Positions 21,790 through 32,790 of a stretch of DNA of 64,000 nt are shown here, piece by piece (within the stretch, counting starts at the first letter, position 1; each line of letters begins with the position of its first letter). The stretch covers positions 97,001 through 161,000 of the forward strand of contig JABMCL010000598.1 of assembly GCA_018857735.1 (NCBI GenBank). Reading direction: 5' to 3'. The notes beneath the pieces are model-generated. The model did no database searches. It was not told the origin of the DNA and saw nothing but the letters and a program-made list of their open reading frames with translations. Source of the stretch: Alviniconcha marisindica. Taxonomy: Eukaryota > Mollusca > Gastropoda > Provannidae. The position numbers and the translations under genes are program-made.

Positions 21790-22660
21790 TATTTTACAAT
21801 GAAGAGTTCTGCATGTCAGGAAGACCACCTTTTCTCGGTGATTTCAGCAGACCCTAGTACTGCTGAAAAACATTCCAGCAAGATTCCCTGCCAAGGAGTC
21901 GAATCACACCCAGTGCGGGCATAAAATCCAGCCCGCAGTTTCTGAAGCTGATCCCTTTCTATGTCTGAATGATCCACAGTGGTGTGATTAGGGACATGCT
22001 GTCTTTTAATCCAGATTTTCGGACATTTCGTTTTGTCAAAATGTACCAGCAGTAACACAGCAACATCTGTGTCTTGTGAAACAACGAAATTGCTGGACCC
22101 TTGGTTATTCACTGGAGGAACACCTTCGTATCTGCCTCCTCATGAGAGGCCTCCACATGGCTTGTGTCTGTAGCAGTCTGGGTTGGGAAACTCAGTCTGA
22201 GTGGCATTGCTGAAACCACCACCAGCTAAAATCGTTTTGTCAACTGATGTCTGTAGTATGAGTGGCAAGGACGACGTCAGCTTTTAATTTTATATATATA
22301 TATATATGTTTTTAGGATGGGACAAGAAGGTTTTCCATTTTCCAGGTGGATGACCCGACTTTCAATCATTCTTCTGAGTGGCTAGGAATTTTTGAATCTT
22401 TGTTAATCTCTCCCTGGATCTACTTTTGATCGAGGTTTCATTATAGTTGTCAATGTCGATGCGCTTGAAAAGCACGTCCTGCTTGCAGGAGAGACCTGAT
22501 AAAACTGTCAGCCAAATCTCCAAACATTGCTGCATGCTGAGCCAAGGTATCCCAATGGTAAAACAAACAATACCGCTATCTTTCTTTCCTGTTCCATTGA
22601 GCATTTTCTGACTTTGGTCTGGGTCTACACAGTTAAACTTCTTCGCACATTTTACCATAA
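21790..22660 (-). pseudogene. Decayed transposon-like ORF (HEEADT / DTDV / TGCD family)
   Basis: On the minus strand three motif blocks occur in the order seen in a widespread repetitive metazoan gene family of unknown biochemical role. RIDIDNYNETSIKSRSRER (about 22400-22455) is followed by VEASHEEADTKV (about 22119-22155), SQDTDVAVLLLVHFD (about 22040-22080) and ARTGCDSTP (about 21890-21915). The blocks lie in different reading frames separated by stops and shifts, so the copy is broken. I recognise the motif pattern but do not know a firm family name. No terminal repeats were identified. Confidence 0.65.
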
Positions 22661-22939
22661 AGTTTCCATCTTAATCGTAGCTTTAACCTCTTTAGGGCGC
22701 CGATGTATTTCACTCACATACATCGGCATGATAGCGAAACCAAAACATCCTCAATAGAATTGGATGTCAACACAGTTTGTCGCCTTGCATGGCAAAATAC
22801 CACCTCATTTGTGTGCCTAATTAAATCACTGATATTGTCTACATATATGTCCAAGTTGTTTGCTCTAGGTCTCGTTAATAGTAATAGTCCATCAGCACAC
22901 GTATTTTGGCTGCAAATAATTATCAGTAGTACAAATGTA

Positions 22940-24085
22940 ATGGAGTGGAGTGGTAGAAGGACAGGACACAGGCAGCGGAGTCAGTCAAAATGGAGACCAC
23001 AGCAGGAGGCTACGGCAAACAGGCTTTATTCTACAGCAGCAGACAACTTTCTCAGCACACCCAAAATCCTCACGCGCACGCATAGATAAGAGAACTGCGC
23101 GGGCCGCAAGAACACACGCTATCCTACAATGAAATCAGCCCTCTGGACCACAAAATGGCTGACAATTGTGTTTCCTTGGCCCGCACAAATACAGTTTCTT
23201 CAACAATAACTAAACTAATTAAAACATGAAATACATCAAATAAAAGCTACAGTTACAACCTTTTAAACCGTATAAACAAAATGTACACACATGACTTATT
23301 TAATTTGCAACAAGAGTGGGAAGCGTGGCTTGCACCTGTCTCTAAGCAGATTCGTACAACTAAATCACAACTAACACAATGTACAAAATATAACTATCAA
23401 TAAAACTTACATCAGAATAAAGAACACACTCCCACGGTTAAATGGTACATAACAATTACAATACAACGCTCTATAAGAGAAGCAAGACACACTCAAAGAC
23501 TAGTACTAAAACAATCGGTGCGAACTTTCGCCTGGGGCGCGTTATTTTAGTCGCAGCAGCGCTGATAGTGATACCAAGTAGTCTATGAATATAACTTAGC
23601 TTCTACAGTACACAATACTCAATAAGTTAATTTCAAACCAAAATAAACACTAAACATGAAGTCAGCTAAGCAAAATACTATACGACAAAGCATTGATCGA
23701 CACAGAATTACTTTCATCGAGTCAAAACAACGATTCACTACTATTCACTAGTACTAAACAGAAAATGCGCCATGCAGACGACGGCTATAAAAAGAATGGA
23801 CCTAGAGAGGCATCGGCTACTGATTAAGCTCGACCTGCGTCTAAATAAGATCTAAATAAACATTCTAAGATGCCAGATTATATTACACATGGCTTGGTGC
23901 ATAAAAGGACTAGGTAAGCAAAGAGTAGGTAAACAAACAAGCGGTCAAAATATTAAGGGAGTAAACAGATTTGAAAATGGCGCGCACCAGCGGCTATCGC
24001 CGGTCGGCTGTGTGAAGGCCATGTGGCGTTACGCAACACGCAGCGCTTCAAAACAAAAGCGTCGTCTGCTCCAGTTCCCGGGTTA
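22940..24085 (-). mobile_element. Candidate solo LTR (low confidence)
   Basis: Read on the minus strand the segment begins TGTTAGTAACCCGGG and ends CTCCACTCCATTACA (TG...CA ends). It has a TATA-like TTTTTATAGCC about 300 bp in and AATAAAGCCTGTTTGCCG about 90 bp before the end, the usual LTR order of promoter, poly(A) signal and U5. No clean target-site duplication was found, and no second copy lies in the window. Confidence 0.35.
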
Positions 24086-24115
24086 CTAACAGTACAGTAA
24101 TGAAATTGCATGGAT

Positions 24116-24640
24116 CTGATAACCGGGGCGGGATTATTGTAAAAACGTACAAAGAGCACTTGCTCACACAAATAATATAGGACTGACAAATATTCAGTGA
24201 CTTGTTGAACCATCATTATGAACTTGACTTTGAACAAAGCAATCCGCGGTCTTTTTACAAGACAGTCTGGCTTATGGTGGCGTCCCATCAAACTAAGTTT
24301 GGTTGCAAAAGGATCACCAGTGCTGAAGACACAGTAGAAACGACAATATGACCCCACACTGTGACCTTGACCTTGATGATAACAAGGCATTTTTCACATG
24401 ACACTGGCTCATAATGATGCAATGATTACCACACTGCGTTTGGCTACAAAAGGTTAAACAGTTTAGAAGATATCATCCGGGTCAATGACATTTTGAACCT
24501 TTGCTGTGACCTTGACCTTCAACACAGCAAAGCACACATTCCATAAGACACTGGGTGACTGTAGTTCATGATGATCGTATCACAGTACCAAATTCGGTTA
24601 CTAAAGTTTCAGCGGTTAAGTCCTACCTTTCGGAACCCGA
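24116..24640. repeat. Dispersed repeat with TGACCTTGACCTT cores
   Basis: Two tandem-like copies of a module containing GCTGTGACCTTGACCTT, CACAAGACACT-like text and CCAAGTTTGGTTACAAA-like text. Shorter relatives lie at 38.0, 51.4 and 52.6-52.9 kb. Confidence 0.7.
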
Positions 24641-24699
24641 CTGAGAGCAACTCTGCCGAACACGTTCATCGTTCAATGTTGCTTTACGTTCACATAGAC

Positions 24700-25045
24700 A
24701 TAGTACTGACTACTAGGGACGGGGGGCCCAGGACGTCCACCTCCACTTTCACACAGCCCCTGAAGAGTGCCCAACACTGCTTCTTCTTTTTCTTCCACGA
24801 CGATTTACGTCCACGGAAGCCACAAGGCTTATTAGGGACGGGAAAACGTGGGATGGGGAATGAGAGCCCAGGGCCACCTCTCTGTTCACACAGGTCCTGA
24901 GCTCTGTGTCGAACACGTTCATGTTGACGTGGGGCCCAATGTCTTCAGATGACGGGCTGATATGTTAGCGACAATCGCCGAACGACTGATTCAGTTTTGC
25001 TTTACGTCCACAGAAACCATAAGGCTTATTAGGGACGGATTGCCG
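24700..25045 (+). mobile_element. SINE tail-like copies, forward
   Basis: TTACGTCCACGGAAGCCACA then AGGCTTATTAGGGACGGG at about 24806-24842, and a close copy at about 25003-25040. The same sequence appears in reverse complement and tandem at 25.78-26.0 kb. Confidence 0.55.
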
Positions 25046-25774
25046 AACGCCGAAATCGTGCTCCTTTTATACCTGAGGTGCCGGCATGGACGAACCGAGT
25101 CAGTGAACAAATCCAAGAGGGCTGTGGCAAAACCCAAGTTTCACCTGGGGGGGGGGGAAGCAAGGCACCGGTCTTCGAGTCCCAGTTCCTGACCTTTGAA
25201 GTTGAATAATCCCGCATCTGCTGGTCATTTACTGCCTCCGACTCGGTCACAGAATTAGTGAGGAACAGAGCCGACAGTGCCCAGGGCCCCAGTAAACCGT
25301 GGCCCTTAACTCTGGCCCAGCTGTGCTCCGTTCACCGCACTCTTCACCTTACACCAATTGCCACAACCTTTTTCAATAGTCAAACTTATTTCCGTTTTCT
25401 CCACATTATTATGCGAGCAAGTTTGCTTGACGTCTTATATTTTAACCCGATTTATTTTCTTTTTATTTAGATTCATTATTGCCCAGAATTACTACAAGGT
25501 CTGACTGCACAGTGTCCACACTCCTCTCTGACAAGTTCAAAATGGCAGACGCAGCAGGACGATGCTACTGTTAGTCGATGCAGTAAACGCCAAGAAGAAT
25601 ACGGCCGCCGAAGATGTCGCCTCGCGGGGTTAGCGATTTTACCACTTGTTTTTGTGTTGTTGTTGTTTTCTTGGTTTGTTTATTTATTATTTTTGCTGTT
25701 GTTGTGTTGTTGTTTTGTTTGCTATGTTATTGTTGTTGTTGTTGTAGTTGTTGTTGTTGATGGTGGTTATGGTT
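25046..25774. other. Unassigned stretch with GTT-rich tract
   Basis: No exon seen. A (GTT)n-rich tract lies at 25655-25765. Confidence 0.45.
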
Positions 25775-26005
25775 TCTGTGGACATTAAGCTCCGTGTTTA
25801 CTTACCCTCTACCCGTCCCTAATAAGCCTTATGCTGTCTGTGGACGTTAAGCTCCATGTTTACTTACTTACCCTCTACCCGTCCCTAATAAGCCTTATGC
25901 TGTCTGTGGACGTTAAGCTCCATGTTTACTTACTTACCCTCTACCCGTCCCTAATAAGCCTTATGGTGTCTGTGGACGTTAATCTCCATGTTTACTTACT
26001 TGCTT
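25775..26005 (-). repeat. Tandemised SINE tail, about 66-bp unit, 4 copies
   Basis: CTGTGGACGTTAAGCTCCAT then GTTTACTTACTTACC and CCGTCCCTAATAAGCCTTAT repeat four times. The tetranucleotide TTAC run is typical of a SINE 3' end, so this looks like a tail that expanded into a minisatellite. Confidence 0.75.
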
Positions 26006-26039
26006 TCCTGCAGGGAAGAAGCTACGGCTGTGTACTTGA

Positions 26040-26635
26040 CTGCAGCCCACCCGTTTTGCCGGACAGTCACTGCCAAGTGTGCAGCCCACCCGTTTTGCCG
26101 TACAGTGCCATGTGTGCAACCCACTCGTTTTGTCGTACAGTGCCAAGAGTGCCGATAAGGATGTAGCAAGCGCTGTTTCGTTTTCTCTGCTCGTAACTGC
26201 CCTGCTACTCCTCCTAACTCATAATGTAGCTCTACTCTCGTTTGCCTTCTTCTCTTTCTTTCTTCCTTTCTTCCTTTCTTCTGTCTTTCGGTATTTAATG
26301 CTAGTTCCTTTCTCTCGCCCTCATGTAGCCGTCATGGTTAAATGGGTGTCAAAACCTGGCAATTATTCCAGTCGTGGCGCTAAGACTGCTTTTTGTGTGT
26401 ACTTTATTGTGTGCTTTTGTAAAAGAGAAATTAAAAAATCTTCTTGCGGGTATTTGTGTACCCGAGAGCCCCCCCCCCCCCCCACACACACACACACCCC
26501 GCCCCGCCTACCCGCTACGTGTGTTTCCCAGATTTTGTCTCGGTTCGTTTTCAGTTCTGCATCCTCTGACACTGTCAGGTCAGCCGAGACGCCATCAATG
26601 AAATAAAACTTCTAGGCAAAAACCTGGCCTCTGTT
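26040..26635. other. Unassigned stretch
   Basis: Starts with three copies of CAGCCCACCCGTTTTGCCG-type units (26040-26145). The remainder is T/C-rich with a poly-C/CA tract at about 26470. No exon seen. Confidence 0.45.
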
Positions 26636-27180
26636 CTCCCCTCTCTATGATCTTCCTGCCATCTCTTCCCCCTCTCCATGATCTTCCTGCCATCTTCCCC
26701 CTCTCCATGATCTTCCTGTCATCTCTTCCCCCTCTCCATGATCTTCCTGCCATCTTCCCCCTCTCCATGGTCTTCCTGCCATCTCTTCCCCCTCTCCATG
26801 ATCTTCCTGCCATCTCTTCCCCCTCTCCATGATCTTCCTGCCATTTCTTTCCCCTCTCCATGATCTTCCTGCCATCTCTTCCCCCTCTCCATGAACTTCC
26901 TGCCATCTTCCCCTTCTCCATGATCTTCCTGCCATCTTCCCCCTCTCCATGAACTTCCTGCCATCTTTCCCCTCTCCATGATCTTCCTGCCATCTCTTCC
27001 CCTCTCCATGATCTTCCTGCCATCTCTTCCCCCTCTCCATGATCTTCCTGCCATCTCTTCCCCCTCTCCATGATCTTCCTGCCATCTTTCCCCTCTCCAT
27101 GATCTTCCTGCCATCTCTTCCCCCTCTCCATGATCTTCCTGCCATCTTCCCCCTCTCCATGATCTTCCTGCCATCTTGTC
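26636..27180. repeat. Minisatellite, 27-31 bp unit
   Basis: About 19 copies of CTCTCCATGATCTTCCTGCC plus ATCTCTTCCCC. The minus strand is open for about 200 codons (Gly/Arg/Lys/Glu-rich), only because of the repeat. Confidence 0.96.
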
Positions 27181-27384
27181 TCCCCTGCTGTACCCCAGCC
27201 GACGCCGACCATAAAAATACGCTTGCAATCTGTTTGATCGTAGAGGTAATAGAATTACCGGTGTTAGGGGCAGCGAATTGGTGTCCGGAGTTCCCTCTTT
27301 ATCAGTTTCTGACCGTGACGTAGTCTCTGTCGCCGCCTAGCTTTTATGCTGACCGCGGCGGCTGAAATCCACTTTCAACAGTAA

Positions 27385-27590
27385 CCAGGTGGCACTTGTT
27401 CGTGGCTGAAACCAGTAACCAGGTGGCGCTTGTTCGTGGCTGAAACCAGTAACCAGGTGGCACTTGTTCGTGGCTGAAACTAGTAACCAGGTGGCACTTG
27501 TTCGTGGCTAAAACCAGTAACCATGTAGCACTTGTTCGTGGCTAAAACCAGTAACCAGGTGGCACTTGTTCGTGGCTGAAACCAGGGACT
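27385..27590. repeat. 34-bp minisatellite, 6 copies
   Basis: AACCAGGTGGCACTTGTTCG plus TGGCTGAAACCAGT. Confidence 0.96.
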
Positions 27591-27929
27591 GAAGGAACCC
27601 TTGTATACACTTTTATTCTCATCAGTTCTATGTGTTAGAATGTTTAGCACCTGTAAGGTTTACTTTATCACACTTACTGTTAGTACCACATGGTTTGATG
27701 CCACATCGATCTCCTGGTTCCTTGTTTTCTTTTTGTTATTTGCCTTGTGATCATCCGTGACCACAAGCAGTCAACAGCCCGTGTTTGGTGAACATGACGG
27801 CAGTTCAGTCAGCGACAGCAGCACATGTCCCACGTGCCACATCAAACAGTCGGCACGCGATCGCATCAGTCCCGCCAATGTTTAGCAGCAGCAAACTTGA
27901 TACTTGAAAATCGAGTTTGCTGTGTAGAT

Positions 27930-28135
27930 TTCAGTATTTCATCCTTGGTGTGGGGATTTAATGTTTCATTCTTAGTGTGGGGATTTAGTATTTCATTCTT
28001 AGTGTGGGGATTCAGTCGGTTTCATTCTTAGTGTGGGGATTTAGTATTTTCATTCTTAGTGTGAGGATTTAATATTTCATTCTTAGTGTGAGGATTTAAT
28101 ATTTCATTCTTAGTGTGGGGATTCATTGTTTCATT
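27930..28135. repeat. 27-bp minisatellite, about 8 copies
   Basis: TTTCATTCTTAGTGTGGGGA plus TTTAGTA. Confidence 0.96.
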
Positions 28136-28202
28136 GTTTTGAGTGGCTGATTAGTGGTGTGGGTGTGGGGGCTAAGTAGTGACGTGCGAACATTATGAGG
28201 AA

Positions 28203-28301
28203 TGTGTGTGTGTGTATGTGTGTGCGTGCGTGCGTGCGTGTATGAGTGTGTGTGTGTGTATGAGTGTGTGTGTGTGTGTGTGGGTGTGTGTGTGTGTGTG
28301 T

Positions 28302-28334
<33 letters not shown>

Positions 28335-28336
28335 TG

Positions 28337-28397
<61 letters not shown>

Positions 28398-28445
28398 GTG
28401 TGTGTGTGTGTGTGTTGTGTGTGTTGTGTCTGTCGTGTCTGGTCT
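28203..28445. repeat. (GT)n compound microsatellite
   Basis: Long GT run with several interruptions. Confidence 0.97.
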
Positions 28446-28609
28446 TCGGGTCTGTCTGTCGGGACAAAATCCCCCCCCCCACACCCAACAACACGAAGGA
28501 GAATGGGTTCAGCAGAAGAGGCAGCAACCCTGGATGGGGGGGGGGGCAACGTTCTTGAGCAAACGAGGAGCGAGGTGGGACTAAATCAGAGTCACAGTGA
28601 CTGGAACAA

Positions 28610-29135
28610 GCGCGCCGTGTCTGCCTGTCTGCTGTCTGCCTGTCACCCTGTCTGCCTGTCACCCTGTCTGCCTGTCACCCTGTCTGCCTGTCAGCCTGTC
28701 AGCCTGTCTGCTGTCTGCCTGTCAGCCTGTCAGCCTGTCTGCTGTCTGCATGTCAGCCTGTCTGCATGTCAGCCTGCCTGCCTGCCTGTCACCCTGTCTG
28801 CTGTCTGCATGTCAGCCTGCCTGCCTGCCTGTCACCCTGTCTGCTGTCTGCATGTCAGCCTGCCTGCCTGCCTGTCACCCTGTCTGCTGTCTGCATGTCA
28901 GCCTGCCTGCCTGCCTGTCACCCTGTCTGCTGTCTGCATGTCAGCCTGCCTGCCTGCCTGTCACCCTGTCTGCTGTCTGCATGTCAGCCTGCCTGCCTGT
29001 CACCCTGTCTGCCTGTCAGCCTGTCTGCCTGCCTGCCTGCCTGTCAGCCTGTCTGCTGTCTGCCTGCCTGTCAGCCTGCCTGCCTGCCTGCCTGCCTGTC
29101 AGCCTGTCTGCCTGCCTGCCTGCCTGCCCAAGGTC
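28610..29135. repeat. CTGCCTGT-based satellite with a 50-60 bp higher-order unit
   Basis: Built from CCTGCCTGTCACCCTGTCTG and CTGTCTGCATGTCAGCCTG. A higher-order unit repeats about five times in the middle. A Cys/Leu/Ala/Pro open frame of over 300 codons spans it and the GT run; it is not a gene. Confidence 0.95.
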
Positions 29136-29580
29136 GGCAGGTAAAGTGCGGACTAGGCAGGATGGTCATGCAGTAGGTGATGGCTTGGCACTCGCAGAAC
29201 CAGGCACTCACAGAACCAGGCCGAAAGGAAACGAGACAGTGGCATGCTGCCAGTCCTGCCTCCCGTTACCATCCTTCTGCAGTCGGCTAATGGCAAGCAA
29301 AGGAGGGGACTGGGGGGGAGGGGGGGGGGGGGGGCAGACGAAGAGAAACGCCGCACACATAACATGCAAAAAAAACAAAAGAAAAGAAAAGGGGGTGGGG
29401 GTGGGGGGAGGATGACTGACGCCGCACTCTGCAGAGGCTTGCTTCACCAGCTTCTTTGTTTCTTTCTTCTGCCACCCCCCCCCCCCCAACCCCACCCCGA
29501 CTCTCCCCCAAAAGACACAGAGAAGCTCAGTTTAGCGCCACTTTGATGAATTTTCCAGCTGCAACTCTCGCCTGAATAAC
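29136..29580. other. Unassigned stretch with poly-G and poly-C tracts
   Basis: Poly-G at about 29312-29334 and poly-C at about 29477-29487. No exon seen. Confidence 0.5.
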
Positions 29581-29858
29581 GGCAGCGACAGGTCGCCACA
29601 CCAGACTGACCTGGCAGCGACAGGTCGCCACACCAGACTGACCTGGCAGCGACAGGTCGCCACACCAGACTGACCTGGCAGTGACAGGTCGCCACACCAG
29701 ACTGACCTGGCAGTGACAGGTCGCCACACCAGACTGACCTGGCAGCGACAGGTCGCCACACCAGACTGACCTGGCAGCGACAGGTCGCCACACCAGACTG
29801 ACCTGGCAGTGACAGGTCGCCACACCAGACTGACCTGGCAGTGACAGGTCGCCACACC
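29581..29858. repeat. 32-bp minisatellite, about 9 copies
   Basis: CTGGCAGCGACAGGTCGCCA plus CACCAGACTGAC, nearly identical between copies. Confidence 0.97.
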
Positions 29859-29861
29859 GAC

Positions 29862-30012
29862 ACTGCCCTGCACAAAACACGTGGTTTATCAGCACAGCCC
29901 TGCACAAAACACGTGGTTTATCAGCACAGCCCTGCACAAAACACGTGGTTTATCAGCACAGCCCTGCACAAAACACGTGGTTTATCAGCACAGCCCTGCA
30001 CAAAACACATGG
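29862..30012. repeat. 30-bp minisatellite, 5 copies
   Basis: CCCTGCACAAAACACGTGGT plus TTATCAGCACAG, abutting the previous array. Confidence 0.96.
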
Positions 30013-30149
30013 TTTGCGACACTTTCTTTGACGTGAGCTTGCCTTCCACCAAAGCAAACGCGCTGTCGTTTCCCACTCAACCCGCCACAACCTCAAGTAG
30101 CCGGAGCTGCTAGCTTTGGAGATTTTAGTGATCGATGTCCCGATTCACT

Positions 30150-30360
30150 CAGTCTTGCTCTTTCGCATTTAATAATATAATAACTCTTATATAGCGCTAT
30201 ACCCCGTAAAAATTTACGAGCTCGCGGCAATTTTTCTTCTTCTTTGAACTGTTGTCAAAGGACCGTGTCGGTCTGGAAGCAAGGCAGACAGGCCCACGGT
30301 GCCAGTCCATAAACATGTCCTGTGTGGGCTAAAACGGCAGCTCCAACCCCCACCCCAGCC
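30150..30360. mobile_element. Dispersed-repeat-like segment (TTATATAGCGC)
   Basis: AATAATATAATAACTCTTAT then ATAGCGCTATACCCCG resembles a common invertebrate interspersed-repeat end. Single copy here, so tentative. Confidence 0.35.
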
Positions 30361-30364
30361 AGCC

Positions 30365-30650
30365 AGGATCATGACGTCACGGCTTGGTGTTGATGGTCAT
30401 CATGACGTCACGGCTTGATGTTTTATGGTCATCATGACGTCACGGCTTGGCGTTTGACGGTCATCATGACGTCACGGCTTGGTGTTGATGGTCATCATGA
30501 CGTCGAGGCTTGGTGTTTGATGGTCATGTCATGGCTTGGTGTTTGATGGTCATCATGACGTCACGTGACGTCAAGGCTTGGTGTTTGATGGTCATCATGT
30601 CATGGCTTGGTGTTTGATGGTCATCATGACGTCACGTGACGTCAAGGCTT
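30365..30650. repeat. 31-36 bp minisatellite carrying eight perfect CRE sites
   Basis: The unit is GGTCATCATGACGTCACGGC plus TTGGTGTTTGAT. The palindrome TGACGTCA occurs at 30372, 30403, 30435, 30467, 30556, 30566, 30627 and 30637. In two units the CRE is doubled around a CACGTG E-box (30562 and 30633). One unit has the variant TGACGTCG (about 30499) and two units lack the site. Confidence 0.93.
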
Positions 30651-30859
30651 GCTGCTGATGGTCATCATGGCGGACCCAACCGCCTGACGAGCGTTGGATC
30701 GCCTCCCGTCTCGGGATGTTCCTGCTGCTCTTAGTGTGTTGCAGTCTGTCGTTGTATCGGTTGCTACCGTCAAGTCGTCGCTATCGTCTGTCATGTTTTG
30801 GCCAGGTGTTTAATAGACTGAAGAAAGAAAAAAGAGTGAGGAAAACAAGTTGATGACTT

Positions 30860-31790
30860 TAATGAGGGGCAAGTTGACATCAGCAGGTGTGTCAGTGTAC
30901 AGGGGCAAGTTGACATCAGCAGGTGTGTCAGTGTACAGGGGCAAGTTGACATCAGCAGGTGTGTCAGTGTACAGGGGCAAGTTGACATCAGCAGGTGTGT
31001 CAGTGTACAGGGGCAAGTTGACATCAGCAGGTGTGTCAGTGTACAGGGGGGCAAAGTTGACAGTTGCAGCAGGTGTGTCAGTGTACAGGGGCAAGTGATA
31101 GCAGGTGTGTCAGTGTACAGCGGCAAAGTCGTTGGCAGGTGTGTCAGTGTACAGCGGCAAAGTCGTTGGCAGGTGTGTCAGTGTACAGCGGCAAAGACGT
31201 TGGCAGGAGTGTCAGTGTACAGCGGCAAAGACGTTGGCATGTGTGTCAGTGTACAGCGGCAAAGACGTTGGCAGGTGTGTCAGTGTGCAGCAGCAAAGAC
31301 GTTGGCAGGTGTGTCACTGTATAGCGGCAAAGACGTTGGCATGTGTGTCAGTGTACAACGGCAATGATTCTGGCAGGTGTGTCAGTGTACAGCGGCAAAG
31401 ACGTTGGCAGGTGTGTCAGTGTACAACGGCAAAGATTTTGGCAGGTGTGTCAGTGTACAGCGGCAAAGATGTTGGCAGATGTGTCAGTGTACAACGGCAA
31501 AGACGTTGGCAGGTGTGTCAGTGTACAGCGGCAAAGATGTTGGCAGATGTGTCAGTGTACAGCGGCAAGGACGTTGGCAGGTGTGTCAGTGTACAGCGGC
31601 AAAGACGTTGGCAGGTGTGTCAGTGTACAACGGCAAAGATTTTGGCAGATGTGTCAGTGTACAGCGGCAATTTGACGTTGGCAAAGGTGTGTCAGTGTAC
31701 AGCGGCAGACTGGAGGGGCGTTACCGGCAGAGTGTGTCAGTGTACAGCGGCATGGACGTTGGCAGGTGTGTCAGTGTACAGCGGCACAGA
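30860..31790. repeat. Minisatellite, 34-35 bp unit, two subtypes
   Basis: Left block (30865-31050): GGGCAAGTTGACATCAGCAG plus GTGTGTCAGTGTACA. Right block (31095-31790): CGGCAAAGACGTTGGCAGGT plus GTGTCAGTGTACAG. About 27 units in all. The shared half GTGTGTCAGTGTACA shows common origin. Confidence 0.96.
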
Positions 31791-31997
31791 CGGAGAAGCC
31801 GCCAGAGGGAGCTAACTCCGCATCCTCTGAACGTTGAAGTTGTTGACAGATGCATCTACTTCAAGTGAAGCGTTTTTAAAGCTGTAAAAACAGAAAACTG
31901 CCACTAGGTTTGTTATTGAGTTAGGTGGGTCGGAAATGGATCTGACGTCCCGTCAACCAGGTAAATTGCTTTTAAATGTGGTTGTCTTTTCAGATCC

Positions 31998-32790
31998 GTG
32001 ATGTTGACGTGACTGGTGCAGTGTGTGAAGACTGGGGTGGTGGTGTTGACGTGACTGGTACAGTGGGTGAAGACTGGGGTGGTGGTGTTGACGTGACTGG
32101 TACAGTGTGTGAAGACTGGTGGTGTGTGACGGACGGTGGTGGGTGAAGACGGGGTGGTGGTGGACGACTGGTGGTGTGTGACTGGTGGTGTTGACGACTG
32201 GTCAGTGGTGAAGACTGGGGTGGTGGTGTTGACGTGACTGGTGCAGTGTGTGAAGACTGGGGTGGTGGTGTTGACGTGACTGGTAGTGGGTGAAGACTGG
32301 GGTGGTGGTGTTGACGTGACTGGTACAGTGGGTGAAGACTGGGGTGGTGGTGTTGACGTGACTGGTGCAGTGTGGTGAAGACTGGGGTGGTGGTGTGGAC
32401 GTGACTGGTGGTGGGTGAAGACTGGGGTGGTGGTGACGACTGGTGAGTGGGTGAAGACTGGGGTGGTGGTGGTGACTGGTGGTGGGTGAAGACTGGGGTG
32501 GTGGTGTTGACGTGACTGGTGGTGGGTGAAGACTGGGGTGGTGGTGTTGACGTGACTGGTGAGTGGGTGAAGACTGGGGTGGTGGTGTTGACGTGACTGG
32601 TGGTGGGTGAAGACTGGGGTGGTGGTGTTGACGTGACTGGGGGCAGTGGGTGAAGACTGGGGTGGTGGTGTTGACGTGACTGGTGGTGGGTGAAGACTGG
32701 GGTGGTGGTGTTGACGTGACTGGTGCAGTGAGTGAAGATTGGGGTGGTGGTGTCACTGCAGTGGGTGAAGACTGGGTCGTTGTGTTGACG
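31998..32790. repeat. Minisatellite, about 37-45 bp unit
   Basis: About 20 units of GTGAAGACTGGGGTGGTGGT plus GTTGACGTGACTGGT. The minus strand reads as a Pro/Ser/Thr/His-rich frame of about 290 codons, purely periodic. Confidence 0.95.

Noticed and set aside
26595..27228. 205-codon minus-strand frame (GRKIMERGKRWQEDHGEG repeats)
   Set aside because: Entirely within a 27-31 bp minisatellite; three frames translate to versions of the same peptide.
28179..29415. Cys-rich 270-320-codon plus-strand frames resembling a cysteine-rich secreted protein
   Set aside because: Produced by (GT)n followed by a CTGCCTGT satellite; cysteine spacing simply follows the repeat.
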